A stretch of DNA of 64,000 bases, taken from assembly GCF_000708045.1 (NCBI RefSeq), contig NZ_ANIE01000009.1, positions 186,001-250,000 of the forward strand, in the 5' to 3' direction. Every line of letters starts with the position of its first letter. Position 1 is the first letter of the stretch. The translations under genes and the position numbers were made by a program. This DNA is from Marinobacter nitratireducens. Its GTDB lineage: Bacteria > Pseudomonadota > Gammaproteobacteria > Pseudomonadales > Oleiphilaceae. Positions 39,128-48,728 of this stretch are shown one piece after another. Below the pieces are notes generated by a model. That model was not told the origin of the DNA. It was given only the letters and a program-made list of their open reading frames with translations, and made no database searches.

Positions 39128-40468
39128 ATGATCAAGGCGCAGGCCCACGCGGCCATGATTACCGCCCCCGGCTCGGGCCAGGGAAAATCCATTGTCACCG
39201 CTGCATTGGCCCGGTTGCATCGCAATGTCGGCCGCAGGGTCCGGGTGTTCAAACATGGTCCGGACTACCTCGACCCCATGGTGCTGGAAGTGGCCTCCGG
39301 CAACCCGGTATACCAGCTACACCCATGGATGACGGGTGAGGACGAGTGCCGCTGGCGGCTGGCGGAAGCGGCGCAGGACGCGGATCTGATTCTGGTGGAA
39401 GGCGCCATGGGACTGTTCGATGGCGACCCCTCCAGCGCGGACCTCGCCCGGCTGATGGGGATCCCCGCACTGCCGGTGATCGATGCCCGGGGCATGGCCC
39501 AGACCTTCGGTGCCGTCGCTCTCGGCCTAGCGAGCTTTGATGCCCGGTTACCGGTGCGCCAGGTGATTGCCAACCGCATTGGCAGCAGCCGTCATGGAGA
39601 TATGCTGCGTGAAAGCCTGCCCGACGGCATTCGCCTGCTCGGGGCGATTCCCCGCAATGAGGCCATGTCGATTCCGGACCGTCACCTCGGACTGGTGCAG
39701 GCCAGTGAGCTGTCGGATCTGGAGCAGCGGCTGGACGAGGCGGCAACGGTTCTTGTCGAAGCCGGCATGACCGGGTTGCCTGATATTGTCGAGTTGGCTG
39801 CAGAGGCACCGGGAACACCACCTCCGTTGTTGCGTGGCTGCCGGATCGCGGTTGCGCGGGATGCCGCCTTTGCGTTCGTTTACCGGGCCAATCTGGATCT
39901 TCTGCGGGCCATGGGGGCCGAGCTGATCGAGTTTTCTCCCCTGCATGATGCTGGCTTGCCGGAGGCTGATGCCCTCTGGTTGCCGGGCGGCTATCCGGAG
40001 CTTCATGCAGACAAACTGGCGGCCAATACCGCGATGCTTCAGGCCATCCGCGACCATCATGTCGCAGGCAAACCGCTTCTGGCGGAGTGTGGCGGGCTCA
40101 TGGTGTGTGCCGAACAGCTGGTGGACAAAACTGGTGATGCCCACGCAATGCTTGGCTTGATACCGGGCACCGCCGAAATGGCGGACAGACTGCAGGGCCT
40201 GGGTATGCAAAGCCTGACCACAGGGCTGGGCGAGTTACGCGGCCACACCTACCATCACTCCAGGCTCAATTCAGACCTTCCGCCCACTGCCCGTACCCGG
40301 AAACTCGCCGGTACCGAAGCCGAGCCGGTGTATGAACGGAATGGGCTGGTGGCCAGCTATTTTCACGGTTATTTCCCGTCGGCGCCGGAACTGGTTGCCG
40401 CCATCTTCAGGGGGCAGCCCCTGAACTTCAATACAACCAACAACGCCAAGGAATCCGATCATGCGTGA
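39128..40468 (+). CDS. cobB: Cobyrinate a,c-diamide synthase
   Basis: 446 residues. The N-terminal ATPase half has TAPGSGQGKSIVTAALARL, VFKHGPDYLDPMVLE and EGAMGLFDGDP; the C-terminal class I amidotransferase half has LLAECGGLMVC with the nucleophile Cys, and a late HTYHHS. It amidates the a and c side chains of (hydrogeno)cobyrinate using glutamine and ATP. Its presence without ring-forming genes means either these are elsewhere, or imported incompletely amidated corrinoids are used. It overlaps cobO by eight bases. Confidence 0.9.
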   Translation: MIKAQAHAAMITAPGSGQGKSIVTAALARLHRNVGRRVRVFKHGPDYLDPMVLEVASGNPVYQLHPWMTGEDECRWRLAEAAQDADLILVEGAMGLFDGDPSSADLARLMGIPALPVIDARGMAQTFGAVALGLASFDARLPVRQVIANRIGSSRHGDMLRESLPDGIRLLGAIPRNEAMSIPDRHLGLVQASELSDLEQRLDEAATVLVEAGMTGLPDIVELAAEAPGTPPPLLRGCRIAVARDAAFAFVYRANLDLLRAMGAELIEFSPLHDAGLPEADALWLPGGYPELHADKLAANTAMLQAIRDHHVAGKPLLAECGGLMVCAEQLVDKTGDAHAMLGLIPGTAEMADRLQGLGMQSLTTGLGELRGHTYHHSRLNSDLPPTARTRKLAGTEAEPVYERNGLVASYFHGYFPSAPELVAAIFRGQPLNFNTTNNAKESDHA

Positions 40469-41072
40469 ACGTGCCAAAGACCCAGAGCGCCATGCCCGCC
40501 GAATGGCAGCCAAACAGAAAATCATGCAGGACCGCATCGCCCGGGCCCAGAATGAGCAGGGCGTGTTGCTGGTGCTGACCGGTCCCGGCAAGGGCAAGAG
40601 CAGTTCCGGCTTTGGCATGGTGGCCCGTGCCCTGGGTCACGGCATGAAAGTGGGCATTATCCAGTTCATAAAGGGAGCCTTCAGTACCGGTGAGGAAGCC
40701 TTCTTCCGGGACCTGCCCAATGTGGATTACCACGTGATGGGCCAGGGCTACACCTGGGATACCCAGAACCGTGAGCAGGATGTGCAGGCCGCCAACGAAG
40801 CCTGGGACATTGCCGCGCGCATGCTGAAAGACGACAGCTACGACCTGATTCTTCTCGACGAACTCAATATTGCCCTGAAATACGACTACATCGATCTGGA
40901 TCAGGTACTGGATGACCTGCAGGCCCGCCCGGAGATGCAACACGTGGTGGTAACCGGTCGTTCAGCGCCCCAGGAGCTGGTGGACCTGGCCGATACCGTG
41001 ACCGAAATGGGCGTGGTCAAGCACGCCTTCAAGGATCAGGGCGTGAAAGCCCAGAAGGGCGTGGAACTGTAA
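40461..41072 (+). CDS. cobO: Corrinoid adenosyltransferase (BtuR/CobO type)
   Basis: 203 residues. The P-loop TGPGKGKSSSGFGM (about 35-48) and LILLDELNIALKYDYIDLDQVLDDLQARPEMQHVVVTGRSAP are characteristic. It transfers adenosyl from ATP to the Co(I) corrinoid. The basic N-terminus (RERAKDPERHARRM) is common in family members. The cobQ ATG follows its stop directly. Confidence 0.93.
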   Translation: MRERAKDPERHARRMAAKQKIMQDRIARAQNEQGVLLVLTGPGKGKSSSGFGMVARALGHGMKVGIIQFIKGAFSTGEEAFFRDLPNVDYHVMGQGYTWDTQNREQDVQAANEAWDIAARMLKDDSYDLILLDELNIALKYDYIDLDQVLDDLQARPEMQHVVVTGRSAPQELVDLADTVTEMGVVKHAFKDQGVKAQKGVEL

Positions 41073-42569
41073 ATGACCACGCTCATGGTGCAGGGCACCA
41101 CCTCGGATGCCGGCAAGACGACTGTGGTGGCGGCCCTGTGCCGCTGGCTGGCCCGGCAGGGTGTGTCGGTGGCGCCATTCAAGCCCCAGAACATGGCCCT
41201 GAACAGCGCGGTGACCGTGGACGGTGGCGAAATCGGACGGTCTACCGCCCTGCAGGCTCTGGCCTGTGGCCTTGAACCCCACAGCGACATGAACCCGGTA
41301 CTGCTGAAGCCCCAGAGTGACTGCGGGGCCCAGGTGATTCTGCGGGGCCATGTCCATGGCAACATGGACGCCCTCGACTACCACGCCTACAAGGTGGAGG
41401 CGAAACAGGCGGTGATGGCTGCCTGGCAGTCTCTCAGCGACCGCTATCAGGTCATCATTGCGGAAGGTGCCGGCAGCCCGGCTGAGATCAACCTGCGAGA
41501 AAACGACATTGCCAACATGGGCTTCGCCGAAGCGGCTGATTGCCCCGTGATACTGGTAGGCGATATCGACCGAGGCGGCGTCTTTGCGCAGCTTGTCGGC
41601 ACCCTGGAGCTGGTTTCGGACAGCGAACGGGCCCGCACCCGTGGCTTTGTGATTAACCGCTTCCGGGGCGACAAAACCCTGCTGGACCCCGGGCTCGAGT
41701 GGCTGGAAGAACGCACCGGCAAACCGGTGATTGGCGTGCTCCCATACCTGCACGGCCTGGTGGTCGACGCCGAGGATAGTGTGGGCACCAGTGGTGAGAG
41801 TGAAGCCGGCGCCCTGAACGTGATCGTTCCTGTACTGCCACGCATCAGTAACCACAACGATTTTGATCCCCTGCGCCTGCACCCCGGAGTGAACCTGCGC
41901 TTTGTCGGCCCCGACGAAACCATCCCGCCTGCGGATCTCATTATCCTGCCCGGCAGTAAAAGTACCCGGACCGATCTGGCCTGGCTCAAGTCCCAGGGCT
42001 GGCCCGAGGCCATTGAGCGTCACTTGCGCTACGGCGGCAAGGTCATGGGTATTTGCGGCGGCTTCCAGATGCTGGGCCGCCGGGTGGACGATCCGGACGG
42101 TCTCGAAGGGGAGCGGGGCGCCACTGAGGGTTTGGGGCTGTTCGACATGACCACCCGAATGGTGGCCGGAAAACAGCTCCGGAATGTGCGCGGTGAATTG
42201 TCCGCAGGGTTGGCCGTGCCGGAGAATCCTGCGCGAGCCCCGGGCCTGACCGGCTATGAAATGCATAATGGCGTGACGACCGGACCGGCATTGGAAAAGC
42301 CTCTGGCCCAGCTGGATGGCCGGCCGGATGGCGCCATCAGTGACGATGGACAGGTGATCGGCAGTTACGTGCACGGTATATTCGATGAGCCTGCCGCCTG
42401 CAATACGCTACTTGCCTGGGCCGGGCTCGCCACCCGGCACAAGGCTATCGACTACCAACAGCATCGATTGCAGCAACTGGATCGGCTGGCTGATCAGATC
42501 GAACAGCACCTGGATACCGACTGGTTGAATGAGGTGCTGGGAATAACGAAGACAGGAACCGCCCGATGA
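41073..42569 (+). CDS. cobQ: Cobyric acid synthase
   Basis: 498 residues. The N-terminal [20 protein letters not shown] is the family P-loop-like start. [19 protein letters not shown] and [16 protein letters not shown] follow, and [11 protein letters not shown] carries the amidotransferase nucleophile Cys, with HGIFDE near the end supplying the His. It amidates side chains b, d, e and g. It has no gap to cobO and overlaps bluB by four bases. Confidence 0.94.
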   Translation: MTTLMVQGTTSDAGKTTVVAALCRWLARQGVSVAPFKPQNMALNSAVTVDGGEIGRSTALQALACGLEPHSDMNPVLLKPQSDCGAQVILRGHVHGNMDALDYHAYKVEAKQAVMAAWQSLSDRYQVIIAEGAGSPAEINLRENDIANMGFAEAADCPVILVGDIDRGGVFAQLVGTLELVSDSERARTRGFVINRFRGDKTLLDPGLEWLEERTGKPVIGVLPYLHGLVVDAEDSVGTSGESEAGALNVIVPVLPRISNHNDFDPLRLHPGVNLRFVGPDETIPPADLIILPGSKSTRTDLAWLKSQGWPEAIERHLRYGGKVMGICGGFQMLGRRVDDPDGLEGERGATEGLGLFDMTTRMVAGKQLRNVRGELSAGLAVPENPARAPGLTGYEMHNGVTTGPALEKPLAQLDGRPDGAISDDGQVIGSYVHGIFDEPAACNTLLAWAGLATRHKAIDYQQHRLQQLDRLADQIEQHLDTDWLNEVLGITKTGTAR

Positions 42570-43273
42570 CCGACCACAACCGCCCCTTCTCTGAGGCCGA
42601 AGCCGAGGGACTCTACCGCGCCATCTACGAGCGTCGGGACGTGCGTTCCCAGTTTCTTCCCGAACCGATTCCGGACGAAGTCCTGGCTCGCCTGCTCAAT
42701 GCCGCCCACCATGCGCCCTCGGTAGGCTTCATGCAGCCCTGGGACTTCGTCGTGATCGACAGCGTGGAGGTGCGCCAGCAGGTACTGTCCATCTTCGAGC
42801 GGGAAAACCAGCGCGCTGCTGACAACTACAGCGGCGAGCGCCAGCAGAACTACCGAAGCCTGAAACTCCAGGGCATCCTCGAAAGCCCGATCAACCTCTG
42901 CATTACCTGTGACCGCAGCCGTGGTGGCACTCACGTACTGGGCCGCAATACCATCGTCGAAACCGACCTGTTCAGTACCTGCCTTGCCGTGCAAAATCTC
43001 TGGCTGGCGGCCAGGGCTGAAGGCATCGGCGTTGGCTGGGTGAGCATCATTGACCAGCAACAACTGGCCGATACCCTGGGCCTGCCCGAGCACGTGTATC
43101 CGCTTGCCTACCTGTGTCTGGGGTACGTCAGCGAATTTCTCGATCAGCCGGAACTTCAAACCAAAGGCTGGCGATCACGCCTGCCCCTGGGGGATCTGGT
43201 TCGGAGGAACGGCTGGGATACCCGTCTGGAAGACGGCGAGCTGTTGCGATGCCTGTCAAAGGAAAATCTATGA
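42566..43273 (+). CDS. bluB: 5,6-dimethylbenzimidazole synthase
   Basis: 235 residues, flavin-destroying nitroreductase-fold enzyme that fragments reduced FMN with oxygen to make the B12 lower ligand. [39 protein letters not shown] and GVGWVSI are typical. It shows that the organism makes its own lower base aerobically and can therefore rebuild imported corrinoids into cobalamin with CobT, CobC, CobU and CobS. Confidence 0.93.
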   Translation: MTDHNRPFSEAEAEGLYRAIYERRDVRSQFLPEPIPDEVLARLLNAAHHAPSVGFMQPWDFVVIDSVEVRQQVLSIFERENQRAADNYSGERQQNYRSLKLQGILESPINLCITCDRSRGGTHVLGRNTIVETDLFSTCLAVQNLWLAARAEGIGVGWVSIIDQQQLADTLGLPEHVYPLAYLCLGYVSEFLDQPELQTKGWRSRLPLGDLVRRNGWDTRLEDGELLRCLSKENL

Positions 43274-43731
43274 GCAACCTGGAGCTTAAAGTCCCGCCGG
43301 TGGTTTTGGTTCTTATCGCGGGCGCTCTCATGTGGACGTTGGCACTGGCGTTTCCCGGCGCGAGCTTCTTGTTTCCGGCTGCGAAGGTGGCGGGTATAGC
43401 GTTTGGAGGACTGGGTGTCGCAGTGGCGCTGCTGGGCGTCTGGGCCTTCCGGTCTGCGGGGACAACGGTCGACCCGCGGGTGCCGGATCAATCAGCCACG
43501 TTGGTGGTGCGGGGCGTCTATCGGATCAGCAGGAATCCCATGTACCTTGGCTTTCTGTTGGTGCTTATGGGTTGGGGCGTGATTCTGGGGAACGTACCAG
43601 CGTTTGCCCTGTTACCTGCCTTCGTTTTCTACATGAATCGATTCCAGATCATCCCGGAAGAGCGCTACATGAACGAGAAGTTTGGCGAAGCCTTTCGCCA
43701 ATACACCCGGAAGGTCCGCCGTTGGGTCTGA
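43270..43731 (+). CDS. Membrane methyltransferase, isoprenylcysteine O-methyltransferase-like
   Basis: 153 residues with four likely transmembrane helices. The ending GVYRISRNPMYLGFLLVLMGWG and PEERYMNEKFGEAFRQYTRKVRRW is the signature of ICMT/PEMT-like SAM-dependent membrane methyltransferases, which in bacteria have mostly unknown substrates. The ATG overlaps the bluB stop by four bases. An upstream open frame runs inside bluB and is ignored. A B12 role is possible but not shown. Confidence 0.8.
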   Translation: MSNLELKVPPVVLVLIAGALMWTLALAFPGASFLFPAAKVAGIAFGGLGVAVALLGVWAFRSAGTTVDPRVPDQSATLVVRGVYRISRNPMYLGFLLVLMGWGVILGNVPAFALLPAFVFYMNRFQIIPEERYMNEKFGEAFRQYTRKVRRWV

Positions 43732-43811
43732 GGCTCAATAGGGGAGAGTCGGCCCCTTGTGGCAGCGGGATGCTACAATCAAAGTACACATAACATATGT
43801 AGGGTTTTGCG

Positions 43812-45431
43812 GTGGTCTGCAGGCGCTTTCTTTTAATGGCATTGATCTGCCTGATTGTTGTGAGTGCGAGGGCATCCGCCAACGAGTCCGTAAAAGTTCA
43901 GCTCCGCTGGACCCATCAGTTCCAGTTTGCCGGCTATTACATGGCGAAGGAAAAAGGCTTCTATCAGAAAGCCGGTCTGGATGTGGAGCTGATTGCCGGC
44001 GGTCCGCACGCATTGCGCCCCATTGAGGATCTCCTGTCTGACAAGGTGGATTATGCCGTGACAGGCTCCGGCGTCGTGATTGATCGCATGGAGGGCAAGC
44101 CGGTTGTGGCGTTGGCCGCCATCATGCAGACATCCCCCATCGTCTGGATTACGCTCAAATCGAGCGATATTCGTGGGCCAATGGATATGGCCGACCGCAA
44201 GCTGCTGATTATGCCGCCTCCGGAGAGCGCAGAACTCTTAACCATGCTGGCGCGTGAGGGTATCCGCCGCGAGCAGTTGAACATTGTCCCCACCTCCTAC
44301 CGTATTGAAGACCTTATTGATGGCGAGGCAGATGCCTACGATGGCTACATCTCCAATGAACCTTATCTGCTGACGCAAAGAGGCGTGGAATACAACATCA
44401 TCAATCCACGGGATTACGGGGTTAACTTCTACAGCGACGTGCTCATCACCACCGAGCGCCTTGCCCGAAAAGACCCCGCGCAGGTTCGGTCGTTCCGGGA
44501 TGCGACGCTCAGGGGATGGGGGTATGCGCTGAACCACATGGAAGAAACCGTCAAGCTTATCCACCGGCGGTATGCGCCTGGTAAAAGTCTGGACCATCTC
44601 CGCTACGAGGCCCGAACCATCCGGGAGCTGGTCTTGCCTGATCTGGTGGAGCTGGGGCATATGAATCCGGGCCGGTGGCAGTACATTGCGGACAGCTACC
44701 GTGATCTGGAGATGACGCAGGCGGATGCCAATCTCGACGGCTTTCTGTTCAGGGCGGAGCAGGGCAAGGTCAGCTACAAGCTGGCCATGATCGTGGCTGC
44801 GACCAGTCTGTTGCTGCTTACGATCATGGCCATGGTGATCTTCAAATTCCGTAGCTTGTCCACACGCCTGGCGCTGGCAAATGTGGAACTGGAAGAGTTG
44901 GCGCGAACGGACCAGTTGACCCGGCTCAAGAATCGCCATGGGTTTGTCGAGATGGTGCCGGTGGTTCTGAATCAGTCTAGAAGGCACGGGGCGAGCAGCA
45001 CCTTCGTGATGTTCGATATCGACTACTTCAAGTCAGTAAATGACCGGTACGGGCACCTGGCGGGGGATGCGGCTCTGCTTGCTTTTGCGAAGATTCTGTC
45101 TGCCAATCGTCGTGAACATGACGTCGTCGCTCGCCTGGGGGGCGAAGAGTTTGGTTTGCTGCTCACCGGCGCAGGCGAAGATGCGGCCGTTGAGGTAACC
45201 CGGGGTATCCTGAACGAGATTCGGGCCTTGAAGATCGTCGCGCCCGATGCGAAGGGCAGTTTTTCCATCACGGCAAGTGCGGGTATCGCCGAGGCCTCGG
45301 GCGAACTTGAGGCATTCTGGGGAGCAGCGGATAAAGCCCTCTACCGGGCGAAAGAGGGAGGGCGCGACAGCTACTCGATAGCCCCGGGGGATACGGTGCA
45401 CGAGCCACCCGTGGAGACCAATGCCAGTTAG
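43812..45431 (+). CDS. Membrane diguanylate cyclase with an NMT1/THI5-like periplasmic sensor domain
   Basis: 539 residues. A signal or TM1 at about 5-22 is followed by an NMT1/THI5-like substrate-binding domain (about 27-310, VQLRWTHQFQFAGYYMAKEKGFYQKAGLDVELIAGG). TM2 is at about 322-342 and a GGDEF domain (about 360-530) has an intact active-site GGEEF motif in RLGGEEFGLLL. It should make cyclic di-GMP when the periplasmic domain binds its ligand, by family a thiamine-pyrimidine-like or nitrogenous compound. The GTG start has AGGG nearby. It converges on cobS with a four-base overlap and stands inside the B12 cluster, which is unusual. The preceding 80 bases hold an ACATA-ACA-TATGT inverted repeat near 43789. 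Confidence 0.88.
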   Translation: MVCRRFLLMALICLIVVSARASANESVKVQLRWTHQFQFAGYYMAKEKGFYQKAGLDVELIAGGPHALRPIEDLLSDKVDYAVTGSGVVIDRMEGKPVVALAAIMQTSPIVWITLKSSDIRGPMDMADRKLLIMPPPESAELLTMLAREGIRREQLNIVPTSYRIEDLIDGEADAYDGYISNEPYLLTQRGVEYNIINPRDYGVNFYSDVLITTERLARKDPAQVRSFRDATLRGWGYALNHMEETVKLIHRRYAPGKSLDHLRYEARTIRELVLPDLVELGHMNPGRWQYIADSYRDLEMTQADANLDGFLFRAEQGKVSYKLAMIVAATSLLLLTIMAMVIFKFRSLSTRLALANVELEELARTDQLTRLKNRHGFVEMVPVVLNQSRRHGASSTFVMFDIDYFKSVNDRYGHLAGDAALLAFAKILSANRREHDVVARLGGEEFGLLLTGAGEDAAVEVTRGILNEIRALKIVAPDAKGSFSITASAGIAEASGELEAFWGAADKALYRAKEGGRDSYSIAPGDTVHEPPVETNAS

Positions 45432-46225
45432 GGCAAGGCCAGAGACGCCGGATTCAGGGCGCTGATGCCGGCCAGCAGCGCCAACTCCGATAACACCACA
45501 CTGGCACCCAGTGCATCACCGGTGTACCCGCCCAGCTGCTTTTTCAGGTATAGCCCCCACCCCAGTGCGACGATCAACGTGGCGAACAGCGCACAGGGCA
45601 GCAGACCACGGACGGGCAAAGCGGCCATCAGTGTGAGCAGCAAAACGAATCCACCCGCCCAGGTCAGTCGTTGGTGGCAGAAGCCGTCAGCGACCGGCTT
45701 GCTTTTGCTCTTATCAGGATCTGTCACGTAGGGCAGGAATCCCATCAACAGCAGCGGCGTGAGCCGTGAAATGGCAGGGGCGACCAGCAGGGCCAGCCAG
45801 GTGTGTTGGGTATCCAGCAGGAATGCGGCCTTGAGACCGAGGGCCATGATCAGCGCCACTGTGCCATAGGTGCCAATCCGGCTGTCTTTCATGATCTCCA
45901 GCTTTTTGGTCACCGTATAGCCACCGCCGAGGGCATCCACGCTGTCTGCAAGGCCGTCCTCGTGGAAGGCGCCGGTAATCCACAGGTGGAAGCTGATTAC
46001 CAGAAGGATGCCGGCAAGCGGGCTCCAAACGAGCTCGGTGATGCTGAACAGGGCGGCGTAGAGTGCGCCCAGGATGAGGCCAACCAGCGGGAAGTACACG
46101 CTGCTCTGGTTCATCAGGCGCTGGGAGTAGTCGATCTTCACCAGCATCGGGATTCGGGTCAGAAAACCGAGTGCCAGCCAGAAGGCCTGCCATTCCTGTT
46201 GCAGTCGGTTACTCTGTGCACTCAT
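45428..46225 (-). CDS. cobS: Adenosylcobinamide-GDP ribazoletransferase (cobalamin synthase)
   Basis: 265-residue integral membrane enzyme. The family motif GAFHEDGLADSVDALGGG (about 85-102) and the following MKDSRIGTYGTVALI segment are exact matches to the known pattern. It joins AdoCbi-GDP from CobU to alpha-ribazole (phosphate) from CobT. It is on the opposite strand to cobQ-bluB, with its own promoter in a 67-base gap before the divergent glycosylase gene. Confidence 0.94.
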   Translation of the reverse strand: MSAQSNRLQQEWQAFWLALGFLTRIPMLVKIDYSQRLMNQSSVYFPLVGLILGALYAALFSITELVWSPLAGILLVISFHLWITGAFHEDGLADSVDALGGGYTVTKKLEIMKDSRIGTYGTVALIMALGLKAAFLLDTQHTWLALLVAPAISRLTPLLLMGFLPYVTDPDKSKSKPVADGFCHQRLTWAGGFVLLLTLMAALPVRGLLPCALFATLIVALGWGLYLKKQLGGYTGDALGASVVLSELALLAGISALNPASLALP

Positions 46226-46292
46226 GTTCGGGTCTCCGGTTCGGGGGCACCTATTGTAGTGGTACTGGGGCAGATTTACAGACGAGGGCGAG

Positions 46293-46961
46293 ATGGCGTT
46301 TTCAAAAATCTATCAATGGGCAGCGGATCGCAAAGGCGGCGAGGCAGCGATGCTGTCGATGATGCCCAGGGTGGCGAAGCCCGGGGAACTTGCGGCCATA
46401 AGCGATGACCGTTACCTGTCGGAAATCACCCGCTGTATCTTCAAGGCCGGGTTCGTGTGGCGCGTGATCGAGAATAAATGGCCGGATTTTGAAGCCGCGT
46501 TTGAAGGCTTTGTGCCCCTGTATTGGCAGCAGGTACCACCCGATGTGCTGGAGGAGCTGGCCCGGGACGAACGCATTGTGCGCAATATGCAGAAGATTCG
46601 CACGGTGCCGGACAATGCCCGCATGATTGTGGATGCGGCCCATGAGTATGGCAGCTTCGGGCAGTTCCTGGAGCAGTGGCCGTCGGATGATGAGGTGGGC
46701 CTGTTGCTCTGGCTGAAGAAGAATGGCGCCAGGCTGGGAGGGAACAGTGCCCAGTACTTCCTGCGAAGAATGGGCTGGGACGGTTTTATCCTGTCCAACG
46801 ATGTGGTTACCGCTCTGCGTCGGGAAGAGGTGCTGGATGCGAGCCCTGGCAGTCAGAAAGCGCTGAAGCAGGCCCAGCAGGCGTTCAACGCCTGGCACCG
46901 GGAAACCGGGCTGCCCTACAGTCACCTGTCCCGGATACTGTCCTTCTCGGTGGGCGACTGA
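46293..46961 (+). CDS. DNA-3-methyladenine glycosylase I-like protein
   Basis: 222 residues. RCIFKAGFVWRVIENKWPDFEAAFEGFVP and NARMIVDAAHEYGSF with an all-helical helix-hairpin-helix layout resemble Tag-family DNA glycosylases, which remove 3-methyladenine. The typical Tag zinc-snap cysteine and His residues are not obvious to me, so the activity is less certain than the fold. The ATG follows CGAGGGCGAG. Divergent from cobS, convergent with the glycosyltransferase operon. Confidence 0.65.
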   Translation: MAFSKIYQWAADRKGGEAAMLSMMPRVAKPGELAAISDDRYLSEITRCIFKAGFVWRVIENKWPDFEAAFEGFVPLYWQQVPPDVLEELARDERIVRNMQKIRTVPDNARMIVDAAHEYGSFGQFLEQWPSDDEVGLLLWLKKNGARLGGNSAQYFLRRMGWDGFILSNDVVTALRREEVLDASPGSQKALKQAQQAFNAWHRETGLPYSHLSRILSFSVGD

Positions 46962-46970
46962 CGCCCACCG
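46948..46970. terminator. Terminator-like hairpin between convergent genes
   Basis: CGGTGGGCG, a five-base loop ACTGA and CGCCCACCG make a perfect 9-bp stem that covers the end of the glycosylase gene and the ten bases before the stop of the convergent glycosyltransferase. No T tract is present on either strand, so function as a terminator is tentative. Confidence 0.45.
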
Positions 46971-46971
46971 A

Positions 46972-48720
46972 TCAGTCCATCCAGCTGCCCGGGCTCTTGG
47001 TGGTGAACTGTCGGATACGGGCAGGTGACGCGCATTCCGGAGCCATCTGTTCGGGACCCAGTAGCATCCAGCGTTCCCGATGAGCAATACCAAGCTCCGT
47101 TGCACCGTCAAACGTAAAGCACGAGAGTTTCAGGTTGTCTGCCGCAATCAGGTGCCGGTTCTCACCTTCGCTCATCCAGCGCCAGGCGTTGCGTTCTTCT
47201 TGTTGCCGACCGGTAAAGAAGCTGAAGTGCACGAAGTCGAGCTTCGAAAACAACAGGAACTGCTCCCTGAAATCCAGCATGCCCAACTGGGCATCATTCG
47301 GTAAAACCTGCTCTGCGGCCGCAAGGATATTCCGGGGCGTGCGCAGTGGTTCAAGGATTCGGTATCCCCAGGTCGATAGCAGAATCCAGGTCAGCATCAT
47401 CGCGACAAACAGTCGGCCGAGGGCGCGGGAACGCCAGAAGGCCAGAAGGCTCACCAGCCAGACCAACCCCATAGTGAACACCAGTGAGCCCGCTTCGTGC
47501 AGGCGGGCGGGGTCTGTGCTGTAGTCGCTGACTTTTTCGACCAGCTTGGGGTGGTCGTTCCAGGCCATAACGCCCACTGAAATCAACGCGACGGCGAGCA
47601 GCAAGTGAATGCCTGTCAGCAAGGGGGGGAACCAGTTGGCAGGCCGTTGGTTGGCCACCAGTGGCGCAAGGGTAAGCGCCAGCATGGGCAGGGCGGGTAG
47701 CAGGTAAACGCCGCGCTTGCCCGGGCTTAGGCTGAAAAACAGGATGACCAGGGCAATCCAGGCCAGCAGGACCGGAATCACCGGGCGGTATCTGAATGAT
47801 TCGGTCAGGGGTCGGAAGAACGCCAGCAGTAACAGGGGCAGTGGGAACCACAGCGACGGGATGACACTGGTCAGATAGTAATACCAAGGCTGGAGGTGGC
47901 CCCAGGAATTGGCATAGCGCTCTCCGGTTTGCTTGAACAGGATGTTGTTCTGGTAGGCGATGGCTTCGTCGGTTCCGACCGATTGCACATACAGCACCAT
48001 AGGAATCAGCCAGGCTGCAACGACAGCCAGCATGACCAGAGGCCCCAAGGCACAGCGCCAGGTCAGGCTGCCCTCAAACAGCGAGCTGTCACGGGCCTTC
48101 ATGGCCAGCAGCGGAATGAAGAGGAAGACCGGTAGAAATCCGACGCCCTTGGTAATAATGCCCAGCCCCATGAAGCCCCAGGCGGTGAAATACCAGCCCC
48201 AGGATCGCTGGATGAAAAAGTGCCGTAGCAGGCCATAGCAGGCGACGGCAATCCAGCATGCCACCATGGCATCGATCTGGGCTTTCTGGGCTTGTAACAC
48301 AAACTGCGGCGCCAGCATCAACAGCATGGCGGCCACCGCGCCGGTACGCTGGTTCCAGAGCCGGGATCCGATATCAAACGTCAGCCCGAGGGTAACCAGA
48401 CTGCACAGCGCATTGGGCAGCAGGAAGGCGATTTTCAGGTTGCCGGTGAGCCAGTAGAAAAAGGCAATGCTCCACATGAAGACCGGGGGCTTGTCGGGAT
48501 AGAACTCACCCCCTCGCATGGGAATCAGCCACTGACCGGAGGCAACCATTTCCCGGGCGACTTCCGCAAATCGAGGTTCGTCCGCCGGCCAGGGGGAGCG
48601 CAGACCGATTCCGGTAAAAATTATGACGGCCGCGAAGGCCAGAAGCAGAAGCAAGAGCCGGTTTCGAGACAAATTAAAGAGTGTTTCCGGCAGGTGACGA
48701 ACAAAGGGCGTTGCGGGCAT
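46972..48720 (-). CDS. PMT/ArnT-like membrane glycosyltransferase
   Basis: 582 residues, a GT-C family enzyme with about 11-12 transmembrane helices. The first periplasmic loop contains WPADEPRFAEVAREMVASGQWLIP with the catalytic acidic residues (DEPR), as in ArnT and related dolichyl- or undecaprenyl-phosphate-sugar transferases, and GEFYPDKPPVFMW follows. It should transfer a sugar from a polyprenyl phosphate to an envelope acceptor such as lipid A. It is last in a three-gene operon with a GT2 enzyme that makes polyprenyl-phosphate sugars and a VTT protein. Sugar and acceptor are unknown. Confidence 0.85.
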   Translation of the reverse strand: MPATPFVRHLPETLFNLSRNRLLLLLLAFAAVIIFTGIGLRSPWPADEPRFAEVAREMVASGQWLIPMRGGEFYPDKPPVFMWSIAFFYWLTGNLKIAFLLPNALCSLVTLGLTFDIGSRLWNQRTGAVAAMLLMLAPQFVLQAQKAQIDAMVACWIAVACYGLLRHFFIQRSWGWYFTAWGFMGLGIITKGVGFLPVFLFIPLLAMKARDSSLFEGSLTWRCALGPLVMLAVVAAWLIPMVLYVQSVGTDEAIAYQNNILFKQTGERYANSWGHLQPWYYYLTSVIPSLWFPLPLLLLAFFRPLTESFRYRPVIPVLLAWIALVILFFSLSPGKRGVYLLPALPMLALTLAPLVANQRPANWFPPLLTGIHLLLAVALISVGVMAWNDHPKLVEKVSDYSTDPARLHEAGSLVFTMGLVWLVSLLAFWRSRALGRLFVAMMLTWILLSTWGYRILEPLRTPRNILAAAEQVLPNDAQLGMLDFREQFLLFSKLDFVHFSFFTGRQQEERNAWRWMSEGENRHLIAADNLKLSCFTFDGATELGIAHRERWMLLGPEQMAPECASPARIRQFTTKSPGSWMD

Positions 48721-48728
48721 GAGGTGTC

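Noticed and set aside
43757..44026. Short plus-strand frame overlapping the start of the diguanylate cyclase gene
   Set aside because: It overlaps the signal peptide and sensor domain region in another frame and shows no family resemblance.
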